Part shown: positions 36,169-47,000 of the stretch, piece after piece | Numbering within the stretch: the stretch's first letter is position 1 | Layout: the number at the start of each line of letters is the position of its first letter | Source: Granulicella tundricola MP5ACTX9 | GTDB lineage: Bacteria > Acidobacteriota > Terriglobia > Terriglobales > Acidobacteriaceae | DNA length: 64,000 nucleotides | Assembly: GCF_000178975.2 (NCBI RefSeq) | Contig: NC_015064.1 | Location: 1,426,001 to 1,490,000 of the forward strand | Reading direction: 5' to 3' | Position numbers and translations under genes: made by a program | The notes under the pieces: generated by a model | Database searches by the model: none | Seen by the model: the letters and a program-made list of their open reading frames with translations, nothing else | Told to the model about the DNA's origin: nothing

Positions 36169-36204
36169 AACCCATGTCCCAGAAGCGGGACATGGGGCAC
36201 CCAT
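36169..36204. repeat. Dispersed palindromic element, copy C
   Basis: CCCATGTCCC, AGAAGC, GGGACATGGG (36171-36196), then GGCACCCAT. Identical core to copy B. Located between convergent DUF4126 and response-regulator genes. Confidence 0.88.
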
Positions 36205-36213
36205 TGTGCTGAT

Positions 36214-36960
36214 TCAGGGGTTGGGGAGGAAGCGGTAGCCTATGCCGCGGACGGTGAGGAGGTGTTTGGGGTCGGCGGGGTCGTCTTCGATGTAGCGGCG
36301 GAGGCGGACGATGAAGTTGTCGATGGCGCGGGTGTCGGTGTCTTCGTGGACGCGCCAGACCTGCTCCAGGATGTCCTTGCGGGGGACGATCTGGCCGGCG
36401 CGGTCGGTGAGGAAGCGGAGGAGGTCGGCTTCCATGAGGGTGAGGTGGATGGTGGGACGGTTGGGGACGACGAGCTCGAGGGTGTCGAAGTGGATCTCGC
36501 GGGTGGCGAAGAGGTAGACGTCTTTTGAGGGCGCGGGGTCAGGTTCGGGGGCGTCGGGGGTGGTGCGCTGCCAGGCGGCTCGGCGAAGCATGGTCTTGAG
36601 GCGGGCGAGGAGGATTTCGAGGTCGAAGGGCTTGGGGAGGTAGTCGTCCGCGCCGGCGTTGAGGCCTTCCAGGATGTCCTGGGGGTTGGAACGGGCGGTG
36701 AGCATGAGGACGGGGAAGTAGAGGTGCTGGTCGCGGAGGGTGCTGACGATCTCAAAGCCGTCTTTGCCTGGGAGCATGACGTCGAGGAGGATGGCGCCGA
36801 TGGGGTCCTGGGTTTCGAGGAGCCAGGTGAGGGCTTCGGCTCCGTCGGCGAAGTGGCGGGTGCGGTAGCCTTCGGCTTCAAGGTTGAAGAGGAGGCCCTG
36901 GGCGAGGTGCTCTTCGTCTTCCACGAGGAGGATGAGGGGGGAGTCGGTGGGTGTGGTCAC
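36214..36960 (-). CDS. OmpR-family response regulator
   Basis: 248 residues. Receiver domain: acidic pair in LVEDEEHLAQ, phospho-acceptor Asp in AILLDVMLPGKDGFE, Thr in LMLTARSN, and Lys in DDYLPKPFDLEIL. After a proline-rich linker comes a winged-helix DNA-binding domain with LTLMEADLLRFLTDRAG and DNFIVRLRRYIEDDPADPKHLLTVRGIGYRF. It starts with GTG overlapping the stop of the upstream PIN gene (GTGA), so translation of the two is coupled. The likely partner kinase is 1.4 kb upstream on the same strand. Confidence 0.93.
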   Translation of the reverse strand: MTTPTDSPLILLVEDEEHLAQGLLFNLEAEGYRTRHFADGAEALTWLLETQDPIGAILLDVMLPGKDGFEIVSTLRDQHLYFPVLMLTARSNPQDILEGLNAGADDYLPKPFDLEILLARLKTMLRRAAWQRTTPDAPEPDPAPSKDVYLFATREIHFDTLELVVPNRPTIHLTLMEADLLRFLTDRAGQIVPRKDILEQVWRVHEDTDTRAIDNFIVRLRRYIEDDPADPKHLLTVRGIGYRFLPNP

Positions 36961-37376
36961 GGGGTTTGCTTTGTGGGGAGGAATTCGATTTGGATGTCGT
37001 TTTCGGCTGGTTTCATGTCGAAGTCTGCAGTGATGAGGATGTGGTCGGGGGAATCGCTGGCCAACTCAACGGCAAATGCGTCCGCGTATGGGATCTTTTG
37101 CGTGAACTTGATCAGGCCTGCACGGTGGGCGCGGTCAGCGGTAGCCGGGATGATATTGAGGTGGTAAGGCGCGGGAAGTTTCGAGAGTTCCGCGACGTGT
37201 TGGAGACCGCGCTTCCGGGCAATCGTGGAGACCATTTCGCCCCAATGAACGGCAGAGATTTCGGCGTGGCACACACCATTCCGTGAAAGATTGAGTAGTT
37301 CTTTCACGCGATCCGCACCGGCTTCATTATCGAGGAAGCGGAGGAGAGAACTCGCTTCAAAGACGTAGGTCAACAT
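36957..37376 (-). CDS. PIN-domain toxin (VapC-like)
   Basis: 139 residues, putative ribonuclease of a toxin-antitoxin pair. The start MLTYVFEASSLLRFLDNEAG aligns with the usual YVLDASALL, but the first catalytic acid is Glu7 rather than Asp. Other acids are in VHWGEMVSTIARK, PYADAFAVELA and ITADFDMKPAE. It overlaps the upstream antitoxin gene by 7 nt and the downstream response regulator by 4 nt. Confidence 0.85.
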   Translation of the reverse strand: MLTYVFEASSLLRFLDNEAGADRVKELLNLSRNGVCHAEISAVHWGEMVSTIARKRGLQHVAELSKLPAPYHLNIIPATADRAHRAGLIKFTQKIPYADAFAVELASDSPDHILITADFDMKPAENDIQIEFLPTKQTP

Positions 37377-37645
37377 CCCGATTTGCGAGCTTCGTGTTCG
37401 CGCTCTTCGCGCCTCATTGCGTAGAGTTCGTCTTCAAGGCTGGGGCCGCCGGCGAAGGTTCGCTGAAGTTCTTCCAGTAGATCGTCGGCTGCAGGCTCAA
37501 GGACCAGACGGCCTTGCTGAATTGACATGGCAACGCGCGAGCCGGGATGCAGGCCCAAACTTTCCTGCATTTCCGATGACAGAAGAAGCTCACCGTTGGT
37601 GCTGAGAACAGCGTATTGAGGGACGGTTGCAGTCTCGACGGCCAT
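37370..37645 (-). CDS. AbrB/SpoVT-type antitoxin (VapB-like)
   Basis: 91 residues from the ATG at 37645. The N-terminal swapped-hairpin domain reads YAVLSTNGELLLSSEMQESLGLHPGSRVAMSIQQGRLVLEP; the C-terminal half is charged and helical (LEDELYAMRREEREHEARK), the part that normally blocks the PIN active site. The longer open frame upstream is non-coding. Expected to bind its own promoter and the toxin. Confidence 0.85.
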   Translation of the reverse strand: MAVETATVPQYAVLSTNGELLLSSEMQESLGLHPGSRVAMSIQQGRLVLEPAADDLLEELQRTFAGGPSLEDELYAMRREEREHEARKSGC

Positions 37646-37707
37646 ACGTGAATCATAGGCGCACTTGCTGGGAAAATACCAGAAACAAGTCTTGCCTGAC
37701 AGGCAGG

Positions 37708-38385
37708 CTACGTGAGGTGGAGGGTGGCGATGAGGGCGGAGAGGCCGTTCCAGGCTATCTGGACGCCGATGCAGAGGAGGATGAAGGCGATGACGCGGAG
37801 GACTCCGTGGGCGGTGGAGGGTGGGATGGCTCGGGTGATGGCGGGGGCGAAGGCGTAGCAGATGTAGACGAGGGCGCAAAGGACTACGGCGGCCAGGAAG
37901 ACTCCGAGATGGGCCAGGACGTTGGTGCTGACGACGTGGTCGGAGGCGTGGGCGCTAAGGGTGAGCATGACCACGACCGTGCCGGGGCCGGCGGTGATGG
38001 GGAAGGTGAAGGGATAGAAAGTCTTCTGGGAAAGGGTCTCGTCATGCGCTTCGGTGCGTGCTTCGAGCTCCATCTTTTTGTTGTTGGTGGCGGCCTGGGC
38101 GTCCTTTTCATTGAGGAGGGACCAGCCGATGGCGGCGACGACCATGCCTCCGGAGAGCTGGACGATGGGGAGGGAGATGCCGAAGAAGTTGAGGAGGGCG
38201 GAGCCGAGAAGCTCGATGACGGCGAGGAAGATGGCGGTGTTGATGGCGATGCGGCGGGCGAGGATGCGGTAGGTCTGGGGAGAGGCTTCGCCGACGAGGC
38301 CGAGGAAGACGAGGGCGGAGCCCAGGGGGTTGATGAGCGGGAGAAGCGCGCTGAAGGCGAGGACGAAGGAGTTCCAGAGGATCAC
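37708..38385 (-). CDS. MarC-family integral membrane protein
   Basis: 225 residues, GTG start 9 nt after the histidine-kinase stop. Six spans are visible; ALLPLINPLGSALVFLGLV opens the family signature and FTFPITAGPGTVVVMLTLSAHA is the second conserved re-entrant-like motif. A charged loop (LNEKDAQAATNNKKMELEART) sits mid-protein. Function of MarC proteins is not settled. Tight linkage to the kinase suggests cotranscription. Confidence 0.9.
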   Translation of the reverse strand: MILWNSFVLAFSALLPLINPLGSALVFLGLVGEASPQTYRILARRIAINTAIFLAVIELLGSALLNFFGISLPIVQLSGGMVVAAIGWSLLNEKDAQAATNNKKMELEARTEAHDETLSQKTFYPFTFPITAGPGTVVVMLTLSAHASDHVVSTNVLAHLGVFLAAVVLCALVYICYAFAPAITRAIPPSTAHGVLRVIAFILLCIGVQIAWNGLSALIATLHLT

Positions 38386-38394
38386 GGTTCGATC

Positions 38395-39297
38395 TTACTG
38401 TGCCAAAGGCAGGGTGAGGGTCATGGTGGTGCCCTGGTTGGCACCCTTGCTGGCGGCGGTGATGGAGCCTCCGTGCTGGCGGGCTATGGTGCGGACGAGG
38501 AAGAGGCCGAGGCCGGTGCCTTTGATCTTGATTTCGTAGCGGCCGGGGACTCGGTAGAAGCGTTTGAAGATGCGTTTGAGCTCGCGCTCCGGGATGCCGA
38601 GGCCGTGGTCCTGGATGGTGAGGGCGGCGTTGGTGTAGTTGGTGATGGCAAGGGCTACGCGGATGTCGACTCGGTTGGGGCTGTACTTTACGGCGTTTTC
38701 GAGGAGATTGAGGATGGCGGTACGGAGGTCCTCTGCGATGCCGTTGACGCGGAGGCGGACGGCTCCGGGGACGGGATCGAGGGTGATGGCTTCGGGTGGG
38801 AGGTGGTGGCGCTCGAGGGTGATGCGGATGCAGTCGGCGGCCAGGGGTTCGAGGTCGAGGTGCTGGCGGTTTTGCTGGCGCTGGCGCTGGCCTAGCTCGC
38901 CGGCTTTGAGGACCTGCTCTACGGTGGCGAGGAGGCGGTCTGAATCGGCGTGCATGATGGAGTAGAACTTCTGGCGCTGGGCTTCGTCGAGGGGGCGGCG
39001 CTGGAGGGTTTCGACGTAGAGACGGATGCTGGCGATGGGGGTTTTGAGCTCGTGGGTGACGGCGTTCAGGAAGGAGTCCTGGCGCTCGTTGCGGCGGACC
39101 TCACGGACGAGGAAGACGGTGTTGAGGACGACGCCGGCGACGAGGATGCTGAAGAGGATGACGCCGAGGATGGTGTAGGCGAGGCGGGCCTCGTTGTTGA
39201 CGATCCAGGCGATGTTGAGCGTGACGGCGAGGCCGACGAGCAGGGAGCCGAGGGTGATGGCTGTGGCGATGGCTCCGCGGCGTCGGGTGAAGTTCAT
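38395..39297 (-). CDS. Sensor histidine kinase
   Basis: 300 residues. Two spans at the N-terminus (TAITLGSLLVGLAVTLNIAWIV and TILGVILFSILVAGVVLNTVFLV) enclose almost no periplasmic loop, so sensing is likely within the membrane or cytoplasm. The HisKA helix has FLNAVTHELKTPIASIRLYV with the phospho-His. HATPase boxes: N box LENAVKYSPN, G1 DHGLGIPE, G2 GTGLGLFLVRTI. It probably pairs with the OmpR-type regulator at 36214, although MarC and a toxin-antitoxin pair lie between them. Confidence 0.92.
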   Translation of the reverse strand: MNFTRRRGAIATAITLGSLLVGLAVTLNIAWIVNNEARLAYTILGVILFSILVAGVVLNTVFLVREVRRNERQDSFLNAVTHELKTPIASIRLYVETLQRRPLDEAQRQKFYSIMHADSDRLLATVEQVLKAGELGQRQRQQNRQHLDLEPLAADCIRITLERHHLPPEAITLDPVPGAVRLRVNGIAEDLRTAILNLLENAVKYSPNRVDIRVALAITNYTNAALTIQDHGLGIPERELKRIFKRFYRVPGRYEIKIKGTGLGLFLVRTIARQHGGSITAASKGANQGTTMTLTLPLAQ

Positions 39298-39389
39298 AGG
39301 GCAGTGGAGGTGCAGTTGAATGAAGTGATGATGAGTGATGGGGCAGTGCTTTTGGTTAGGGTATAACGTTCCGGTTAGGATTGTGGGCT

Positions 39390-41030
39390 ATGAGTGCATC
39401 GGTGATGGTTGGGCGGCGGGCGGTTTTGCGGTACTCGGGGTTGGTGGGTATGGCTGCTGTGATGGGGCCGGTGGGGGCGCTGGGTGAGGGGGTGCGTGTT
39501 GCCAAGACCTCTGGTGGGCGGGTTTCGGGGGCTTTGGTGGATGGGGTGAAGGTGTTCAAGGGGATTGCGTATGGGGCGGATACGCGGGGGACTCGGTTTA
39601 TGGCTCCGAAGAAGGTGGCGGCCTGGGCCGGGGTGAAGGCTTGTACGGAGTGGCCGCACCGGGCTCCGCAGCAGCAGGGGGCGGAACGGGGGCAGAGAGC
39701 TGTTGAGGATGGGCATTATCATCTGCCGGCGGATCAAGGGGTGCAGAGTGAGGATTGTCTTTATCTGAACGTTTGGACGCGGGGGCTTCGGGATGGGAAG
39801 AAGCGGCCGGTGGTGTTCTATATCCATGGCGGGGCTTATAACAACGGGACTGTGAACGCGGATTTGTATGATGGGCGGCGGCTTTGTCAGCGGGGGGATG
39901 TGGTGGTGGTGACGGTGAACCATCGGCTGAATGCGTTTGGATATATGGAGTTGGCGAGTCTGCCTGGGCTGGCAGAGCGGTACAAGGACTCAGGCAATGT
40001 GGGGATGCTGGATCTGGTGTTGGCGCTCGAATGGGTGCGGGACAATATCGCGGAGTTTGGTGGGGATGCGGGGCGGGTAACGATCTTTGGGCAGTCGGGT
40101 GGTGGGGCGAAGTGCGCGACGCTGATGGCGATGGAGAGTGCTAAGGGGTTGTTTCATCGGGTGCTGACGATGAGCGGGCAGCAGGTGTGGGCGGCTCCGA
40201 TGGCGTTGGCTACGGAGCGGGCTAAGGTGGCGCTGAAGGCTATGGGGCTCGACCCTGCGAAGCCTGGTCAAGTGACTGCTGAGGCTTTGGATGGGCTGAC
40301 GATGGAGCAGATCCAGGCGGGGGCGAGGACTACGGGAAGCTGGCTGCCGGTGAAGGACGGGTGGGTGCTGGCAAGGGACCCGTTCGACCCGGATGCGCCG
40401 GGAATGTCGGCGAAGATCCCGATGATTCTGGGGAATACGAAGGACGAGATCATGGGCGGGACGGCGTGGCGGCAGGCGGGTCTTACGTGGGAGACACTGC
40501 CTGCGGAGTTGGGGAAGGCGATTGCGGAGTTTCGTGGGCCTTATCCGGTTGAGGAGATTGTGGCGGCATACCGGAGGTGGTATCCGGGGTATAAGCCGGT
40601 GGATGTGTTTGTGGCTGCGATGGCTGCTTTCCGGTCGTGGCCGGGGCAGGTGATCGAGGCGGAGCGGCGGGCGTCGGACCCGGTGAGCGCGAAGCGGACG
40701 TGGGTGTACCAGATGGATTTTCCGTCGCCCACGGCGGATGGGCGTGCTCCGCACACGGAGGATCTGGCGTTTGTGTTCGATAACCTGCGGCTCTCGCCGG
40801 GCATGGTGGGGGCGAGTGAGGCGGAGATTGCTACGGCTCAGCCACTGGCTACGCGGATGAGCGGGATGCTGATTGAGTTTGCGCGGACGGGGGCCGTCGA
40901 CTGGCCGGTTTATGGGCTGAAGGATCGGGAGACGATGATGTTTGACCGGGTGTCGAAGGTGGGGAGCGATCCGCGAGGGGATGAGCGGCGGATGATGGTG
41001 GGGGCGAAGTATCGGCAACCGGGGACTTAG
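39390..41030 (+). CDS. Type-B carboxylesterase, exported
   Basis: 546 residues; ATG at 39390 with AGGA 9 nt upstream. The N-terminus VGRRAVLRYSGLVGMAAVMG is a twin-arginine-like signal. The alpha/beta-hydrolase features are VFYIHGGAYNNGT (oxyanion hole), EDCLYLNVWT, and the nucleophile elbow FGQSGGGAKC, in which the usual GESAGG has Gln and Gly. Later GNTKDEIMGG supplies the acid region and PHTEDLAFVFDN the catalytic His. Likely hydrolyses esters, perhaps acetyl or feruloyl groups on plant polymers; substrate unproven. Confidence 0.9.
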   Translation: MSASVMVGRRAVLRYSGLVGMAAVMGPVGALGEGVRVAKTSGGRVSGALVDGVKVFKGIAYGADTRGTRFMAPKKVAAWAGVKACTEWPHRAPQQQGAERGQRAVEDGHYHLPADQGVQSEDCLYLNVWTRGLRDGKKRPVVFYIHGGAYNNGTVNADLYDGRRLCQRGDVVVVTVNHRLNAFGYMELASLPGLAERYKDSGNVGMLDLVLALEWVRDNIAEFGGDAGRVTIFGQSGGGAKCATLMAMESAKGLFHRVLTMSGQQVWAAPMALATERAKVALKAMGLDPAKPGQVTAEALDGLTMEQIQAGARTTGSWLPVKDGWVLARDPFDPDAPGMSAKIPMILGNTKDEIMGGTAWRQAGLTWETLPAELGKAIAEFRGPYPVEEIVAAYRRWYPGYKPVDVFVAAMAAFRSWPGQVIEAERRASDPVSAKRTWVYQMDFPSPTADGRAPHTEDLAFVFDNLRLSPGMVGASEAEIATAQPLATRMSGMLIEFARTGAVDWPVYGLKDRETMMFDRVSKVGSDPRGDERRMMVGAKYRQPGT

Positions 41031-41039
41031 CGCGGCCGC

Positions 41040-44000
41040 CTAGTTCGTGGAGCCGGAGAGCGTGATCGTGTCCGGCGAGGTGGATGCGTTGGAGATGATG
41101 CGGATGGACGCCGCTTGAGAGCCAGAGGCTGTGGGGGCGAAGGTGACGCCGATGGTGCAAGCCGATCCGGCGGCAACCTGGGTGCAGTTGTTGGTCTGGG
41201 TGAAGTTGTTGTTGGTGGCTCCGATGACGTTGATCGAATTTATGTTGAGCGGCTGGTTTCCGGTATTGGAGACGGTTACGTTCATGGGAACGGAGGTGGT
41301 TCCGACCGAGCGTGCCGGGAAGGTGAGTGAGGTAGGTGAGAGTGAGAGCGCGGGCAATCCGCCGATTCCGTAGAGGTTAAGGTAGCCCTGGTTGCCGCTG
41401 GTCTGACCGGTGAGGATGATGGCTCCGCTGACGTAGCCGACGGCTGTGGGGGTGAAGGCGACGGTCAGGGTGCAGACCTGGCTGGTGCCGGCTGGACAGG
41501 TTGAGCCGTTGGTCAGGGAGAAGAAGCTGCTGGAGTTGCTCATAAACGTCGCTGTGACTGGTTCTTCCAGCGTGGAACCATACGTGCCGCTGGAGATGGT
41601 CGCACTCATCGTTGTGGTGGAGTTGAGAGGCTGAGCGTTGAAGTTCAGTGAGCTTGATGAGGGTGTTGGTGTGGGGTAAACAACGGTGGTGGAGACTGGA
41701 AGGGACTGGGAGTAGCTGGAGAGACTATCGCTTATGGTCAGCGTTGCGGGGAAGGTTCCGATGCTGGTTCCGGTGAAGGTGACGCTGAAGGCGCAGGAGC
41801 TGCCGGCAGCGATCGAGGCGCAGTTACTGGTGGACGAATAGTTGGCGGCGGCTGAGCCGCTGGCCATGCCGCTGAGGGTGAGGGTGGTGCTCCCGTTGTT
41901 CAGGATGGTGTAGGTATCGGTATTGGTTGCGCTTCCGGCGGTGGTGAGGACGACGCGTCCACGGCTTTGCGTGGAGGATTTATAGGTGGCTATAAAGGAG
42001 GGCCCAACAGGGTCACCGGTGCCGGAGATCCTGAAATACTGGCTTGCGTCTGCAGACAGATTGGAAGAGTTGACATAAAGTACCGCGCTGCGGACGCCTG
42101 TTGCCGATGGGGTGAAGGAGAGATTTTCGCTGCAGGAGGAGTTTTGAAGTGCCGTTGTGTAGCAACCGCCCCCTGAGGGACCGAAATCGGAGGCATTTAT
42201 GCCACCGAGCACGAAGGAAACCGCCGAGCTTTGGTAGTAAGTGCCGGAGGAGGAGCTGATGACCCCGGTGTGAGTGGTTTCCACGGGCCAAGCCCCAAAG
42301 TCTGCTGTGGCTCCGACCTCGACGGTGTTGGTGGAGGTTAGAGGAAGGGTTTGAGGCCCGCTTGTGGCGTTGTCCGTTACGACGAGGTTGCCGGTATAGG
42401 AGGTGTAGTTCAAGGTGATTCCGCTGAAGCCGAAGCCGAGAGTCTGGACGGAGATGGTGCAGAGGGATTGAGCGAGGAGCGTCGTTCCGCAGGTGTTGCT
42501 TTCAACCTTGAAGTTTGTGTTGTCAGTGGCGATGCCGGTAATGGTGAGCGGAGTGGACCCGAGGTTCTGGAGTTTTACGTCTCGAATGCTATTGCCTACC
42601 GTGTAGGAGAGAGATGAGAAGTTGAAGGTGACGGGGCCGACGGTGGCGGCTGCTCCTGTGCCGGTAAGAGCTACGGTCTGAGGTGAGCCGGGGGCGTTGG
42701 AGGTCAGAACCAGAGACGCGTTGCCAGAGCCGGTGGCTCCGGGGGTGAAGGAGACGGCGACGGTGCAGGTCGAGCCGACGGCAACGGTGGAGCAATTATT
42801 GGTCTGGGTGAAGTCGCTGATGTTGGCTCCGGTGACGGTGATCGAGCTTATGTTGAGCGGCAGGGTTCCGGTGTTGGAGACGGTCACGTTCATGGGAACG
42901 GAGGTGGTTCCGAGCGCGCGTGCCGGAAAAGTGAGTGAGGTTGGTGAGAGGGAAAGTGCGGGCGAGCCGGCGATTCCGTAGAGTGCAAGGTAAGCCTTGT
43001 TGCCGCTGATCTGACCTGTGAAGATGACGCTTCCGTTGACTCCGTTGGCGGCGGCTGTGGGCGTGAAGGCTACTGTCAGGGTGCAGGTTTGGCTTGTGCT
43101 CGCTGGACAGGTTGAGCCTGCGGGCAGGGAGAAGGCGTTGGAGTAGATGCTGGACGTATCCAGTGCGGCTGTGACCGGCTCTTCCAGCGTGGAGCCGTAT
43201 GTGCCGCTTGAGATGGTAAGACTTTGTGTTGTGGTGGTGTTAAGTGGCTGCGCGCTGAAGGTCAGTGAGTTGGGCGAGAGGATCGGGGTGGGGTATTGAA
43301 CGACCGTTGAAAGTTGAAGAGGTTGAGAGTAGCTCGAGAAGCTGTCGCTCAAGGTGAGGGTGGCCAGGTAGGTTGCGTGGCTGGCGCCGTTGAAGGTGAC
43401 GTTGAGGGTGCAGGAGTTGTTGGGAGCGATGGAACTACAGTTGCTGTTTGACGAGTAGTTCGCGGCGGCGGGACCGCTGACGATGCCGCTGAGAGTCAAG
43501 GTGGTGGTGCCGTTGTTGAGGACGGTGTAGGTGTTGGTGTAGAAGGCGGTGCCGCTGGTATTCAGGACAGGGGAGCCGGTGGAAGATTTGTAAGTGAGTA
43601 CGAAGGAGGGGCCTGTGGCATCGCCTGTGCCGGAGAGTCTGAAGTACTGCGAGTTTGGCGTTCCGGAAGCATTGCTGACGTAAAGCTTGGCGCTGCGCGT
43701 GCCAGTGGCTGAGGGCGTGAAGCTGATGGCAAGGCTGCAGTTGGAAGGCGAGGTGTTGGCCTGAATGCTGCAACCGCTCGGAGAGACAGCGAAGTCTGAG
43801 GCGTTGGTGCCACCGACCGCGGCCAGGAGAGCGTCAGAGGTATAGTAGCTGCCGGTGTTGGCTGTGATGATGCCTCCCGTCCTCGTGGTGTTGATGGGCC
43901 ATGCTCCGAAGTCTGTCGGGACAGTCGAGATAGAGATGGTGTTGGTGGAGGAGAGAGGAAGAGTTTGCGGGCCGGCGGTGGCATTGTCACTTACGACGAG

Positions 44001-47000
44001 GTTGCCGGTATAGGTGCTGTACTGCTGGTTGATTATGTTGAAGCCACCTGTGCTCACGGAGATGGTGCAGACAGACTGGGCGGCGAGCATGGTTCCACAG
44101 GTATTGCTCTCTACCTTAAAGTTTGTATTGTCTGTGGCGATGCTGCTGATGGTGAGGGGAGCGGAGCCGAGGTTTTGGAGGTTCACGTCCTGGATGCTGC
44201 CATCGACGGTGTAGCTGAGCGATGCGAGGCTGTAAGCGATGGGGCCAACGGTGGCGGCTGCGCTTGTACCGGTGAGAGGCACGGTCTGAGGAGAGCCGGT
44301 GGCGTTGGAGGTAAGAACCAGGTTTGCGTTGCTGGTGCCGATGGCCGTAGGGGTGAAGGTCACGGCGATGGTGCAGGTCGAACTGACGGTAACCGCGGTG
44401 CAGTTATTTGTCTGGGTGAAGTCGTTGCTGTTGACGCCGGTGATGGTGATGGAACTTATGTTGAGCGAAAGGGCTGCGGTGCTGGAGACCGTGACGTTCA
44501 TGGGAGTCGAGGTGGTTCCGACTGTCCTCACCGGGAAGGTGAGCGATGCCGGCGACAGGGCCAGTGTGGCGACGCCGCCACCGCCAGAGAGTGGATAGTT
44601 GGCCTGATTGCCGCTGGTCTGGCCGGTGAGGGTGAGGGTTCCGGTAAAGTTGCCGACGGCTGTGGGGGTGAAGGCGACGGTCAGAGTGCAGGTCTGGCTG
44701 GTGCTGGCGGGGCAGGTTGAGCCTCCGGGCAGTGAGAAGACGCCGGAGCCGGTGGTTATGGAGGCGGTGACCGGTTCTTCGAGGGTTGAGCCGTAGGTTC
44801 CGCTGGTGATGAAGACGTTTCGCGTCGCGGCGATGTTGAGGGGCTGAGTGCCGAAGTCTGTTGAGTACGGGGAGGGGACGGGGGTTGGGTACTGAACGAG
44901 GGTGGAGAGTTGAAGAGGCTGGGAGGATGTGGAGACAGTGTCCGTCAAGGTAAGTGTGGCGGGGAAGGTTCCGACGCTTGAGCCGGTGAATACGACATTG
45001 AGCGTGCAGGAGCTGCTGGGAGATATAGAGACGCAGTTATTGGTGGAGGTGTAGTCGGCGGCGGCTGAGCCGGTCAGGGCAGCGCTCAAAGAGATGATTG
45101 TGCTGCCGGTGTTGAGTACGGTGTAGGTGTCTGTGTTTGAGGCGGTTCCGGCGGTGTTGAGGATGGCGTAACCACGGGTTTGCGTTGAGGATTTATAGGT
45201 GACGGCGAACGATGGCCCGGTTGTGTTTCCAATGCCGGAGAGCCTGAGGTACTGCTTGTTGGTGGCTGAGTTGGGAGAATCGTTTCCGGTGGCCACATAG
45301 AGCATGGCGCTGCGTGTGCCGGAGGCCGATGGCGTGAAGCTGATGGCCAGGCTGCAGTTGGTGACTGAAGAGACTGGCACGTTGCACGAAGCGGGTGAGA
45401 CGGCGAAGTCCGAGGCGTTGGCACCGCCTATGGAGGTACTAAGGCTCGCTGATTCGTAGTAAGAACCGGGGGATGCTGTGATGGTGCCGCTGGTCTGGGT
45501 GATGCCTACGGGCGACGCTCCAAAGTCGGCCGGGATGGCTGGGAGATAGAGGGTATTGGTGGAGGAAAGAGGGAGCGTCTGCGGTCCGGCGGAGGCATTG
45601 CTATTGACGATGAGGTTGCCGGTGTAGGTTGAGTACAGTGTCGTCGAGCCGCTCCATAAAAAGCCAAGGGTGCGGACGGAGATGGTGCAGACCGACTGGG
45701 CGGCGAGCGTTGTTCCACAGTTACTGCTTTCAACCTCGAAGTTTGTGTTGTCTGTGGCGATGCTGCTGATGGTGAGGGGCACGTTCCCCAGGTTTTGGAG
45801 GTTCACGTCCTGGATGCTGTCGTCGACGTTGTAGCTGAGGGATGGAAGGCTGAAGGCGATAGGGCCGACGGTGGCGGCTGCGCCTGTGCCGGTGAGAGCT
45901 ACGGTCTGAGGCGAACCGGTGGCGCTGGAGGTGAAGACCAGAGATGCGTTGCGAGTGCCGGTGGCGGCTGGGGCGAAGGTGACGAGTGCCTGGCAGGTGG
46001 CCCCGCCGGCGATGCTGGTGCCGCAGGTGTTGGTCTGGGTGAAGTCAGCCGAGTTGACGCCGGCGATTGCGACTGAGCTGAGGGCGACCGCGGTTGTGCC
46101 GGGATTGGTGATGCTGACGGTTGCCGCCGGGCCAACGGAGCCCAGGGTTGTCGCTGAGAAGGCGAGGCTGGATGGGGTGATGGTGAGAGTCGATGAGCTG
46201 ATGAGGGGCATCAGCTTGATGGCGAAGTCAGCGGGCGCGGAGGCTAACTGCGGTTGAAAGGGAGCGGTGGGTGGGTCCAGGGCAAAGAGCGGGCCGATGT
46301 TGAGGGTGGGGTTATTGGCGATGTTGAAGAGGGCCTGGAGGGTATCGGAAGGGGCTTTGCTGTTGGGTGGTGTGGTGAGGTTGAGGATCGCGGTGCAGGT
46401 TGAGCCGGAGGTGGCTCCTCCGGCTGAGTGGGTGCAACCGGAGATGATATTGCCGAGTGTGTCGATCAGCGAGATTGGGACTGTGGAGCCTGCAGGTACT
46501 GCGGTGCCTGGCGTGGTGCCGGTGACCGTGTTAACCAGTTCGCCGGCCAGGGTGAAGGCGGAGGCCAGGGCGGTGGAGTCGGCTGAGGAAGAACCGATGG
46601 CAGGGGCGGAGGTAGCGTAGGGAGCGAGCGCGGATGTGGCGGCGATGGTGGTGAGTTCGTTGACGAAGATGAGGGTGTTGGGGGTGAGGCTGGAGCAGGG
46701 GCCGATCGCGGTCATTTCAGCGAGGTTGGGATTCGCTGCCGAGAGACCGGGGTTCCCGCCCACGGCGGTGACGTAGACCTGGGTGGCCTGGGAGCAGCTA
46801 TAGAGGCCGCTGAGTGCGAAGTTGCCGCTGGCATCCGTGGTGACCGTGGAGGTGAGGAGCGGTGTGGCGGCTGAGCCATCGGCCGTGGTGCCTACGGTAT
46901 AGAGCTGGATGGTGGCGCCGGAGACGGCCTGCTGGCCAGCTTGAACTTTACCGGTGATGGTTACGGCGGGCTGAGATGGGTTGGTGAAGGGGGCTACAGG

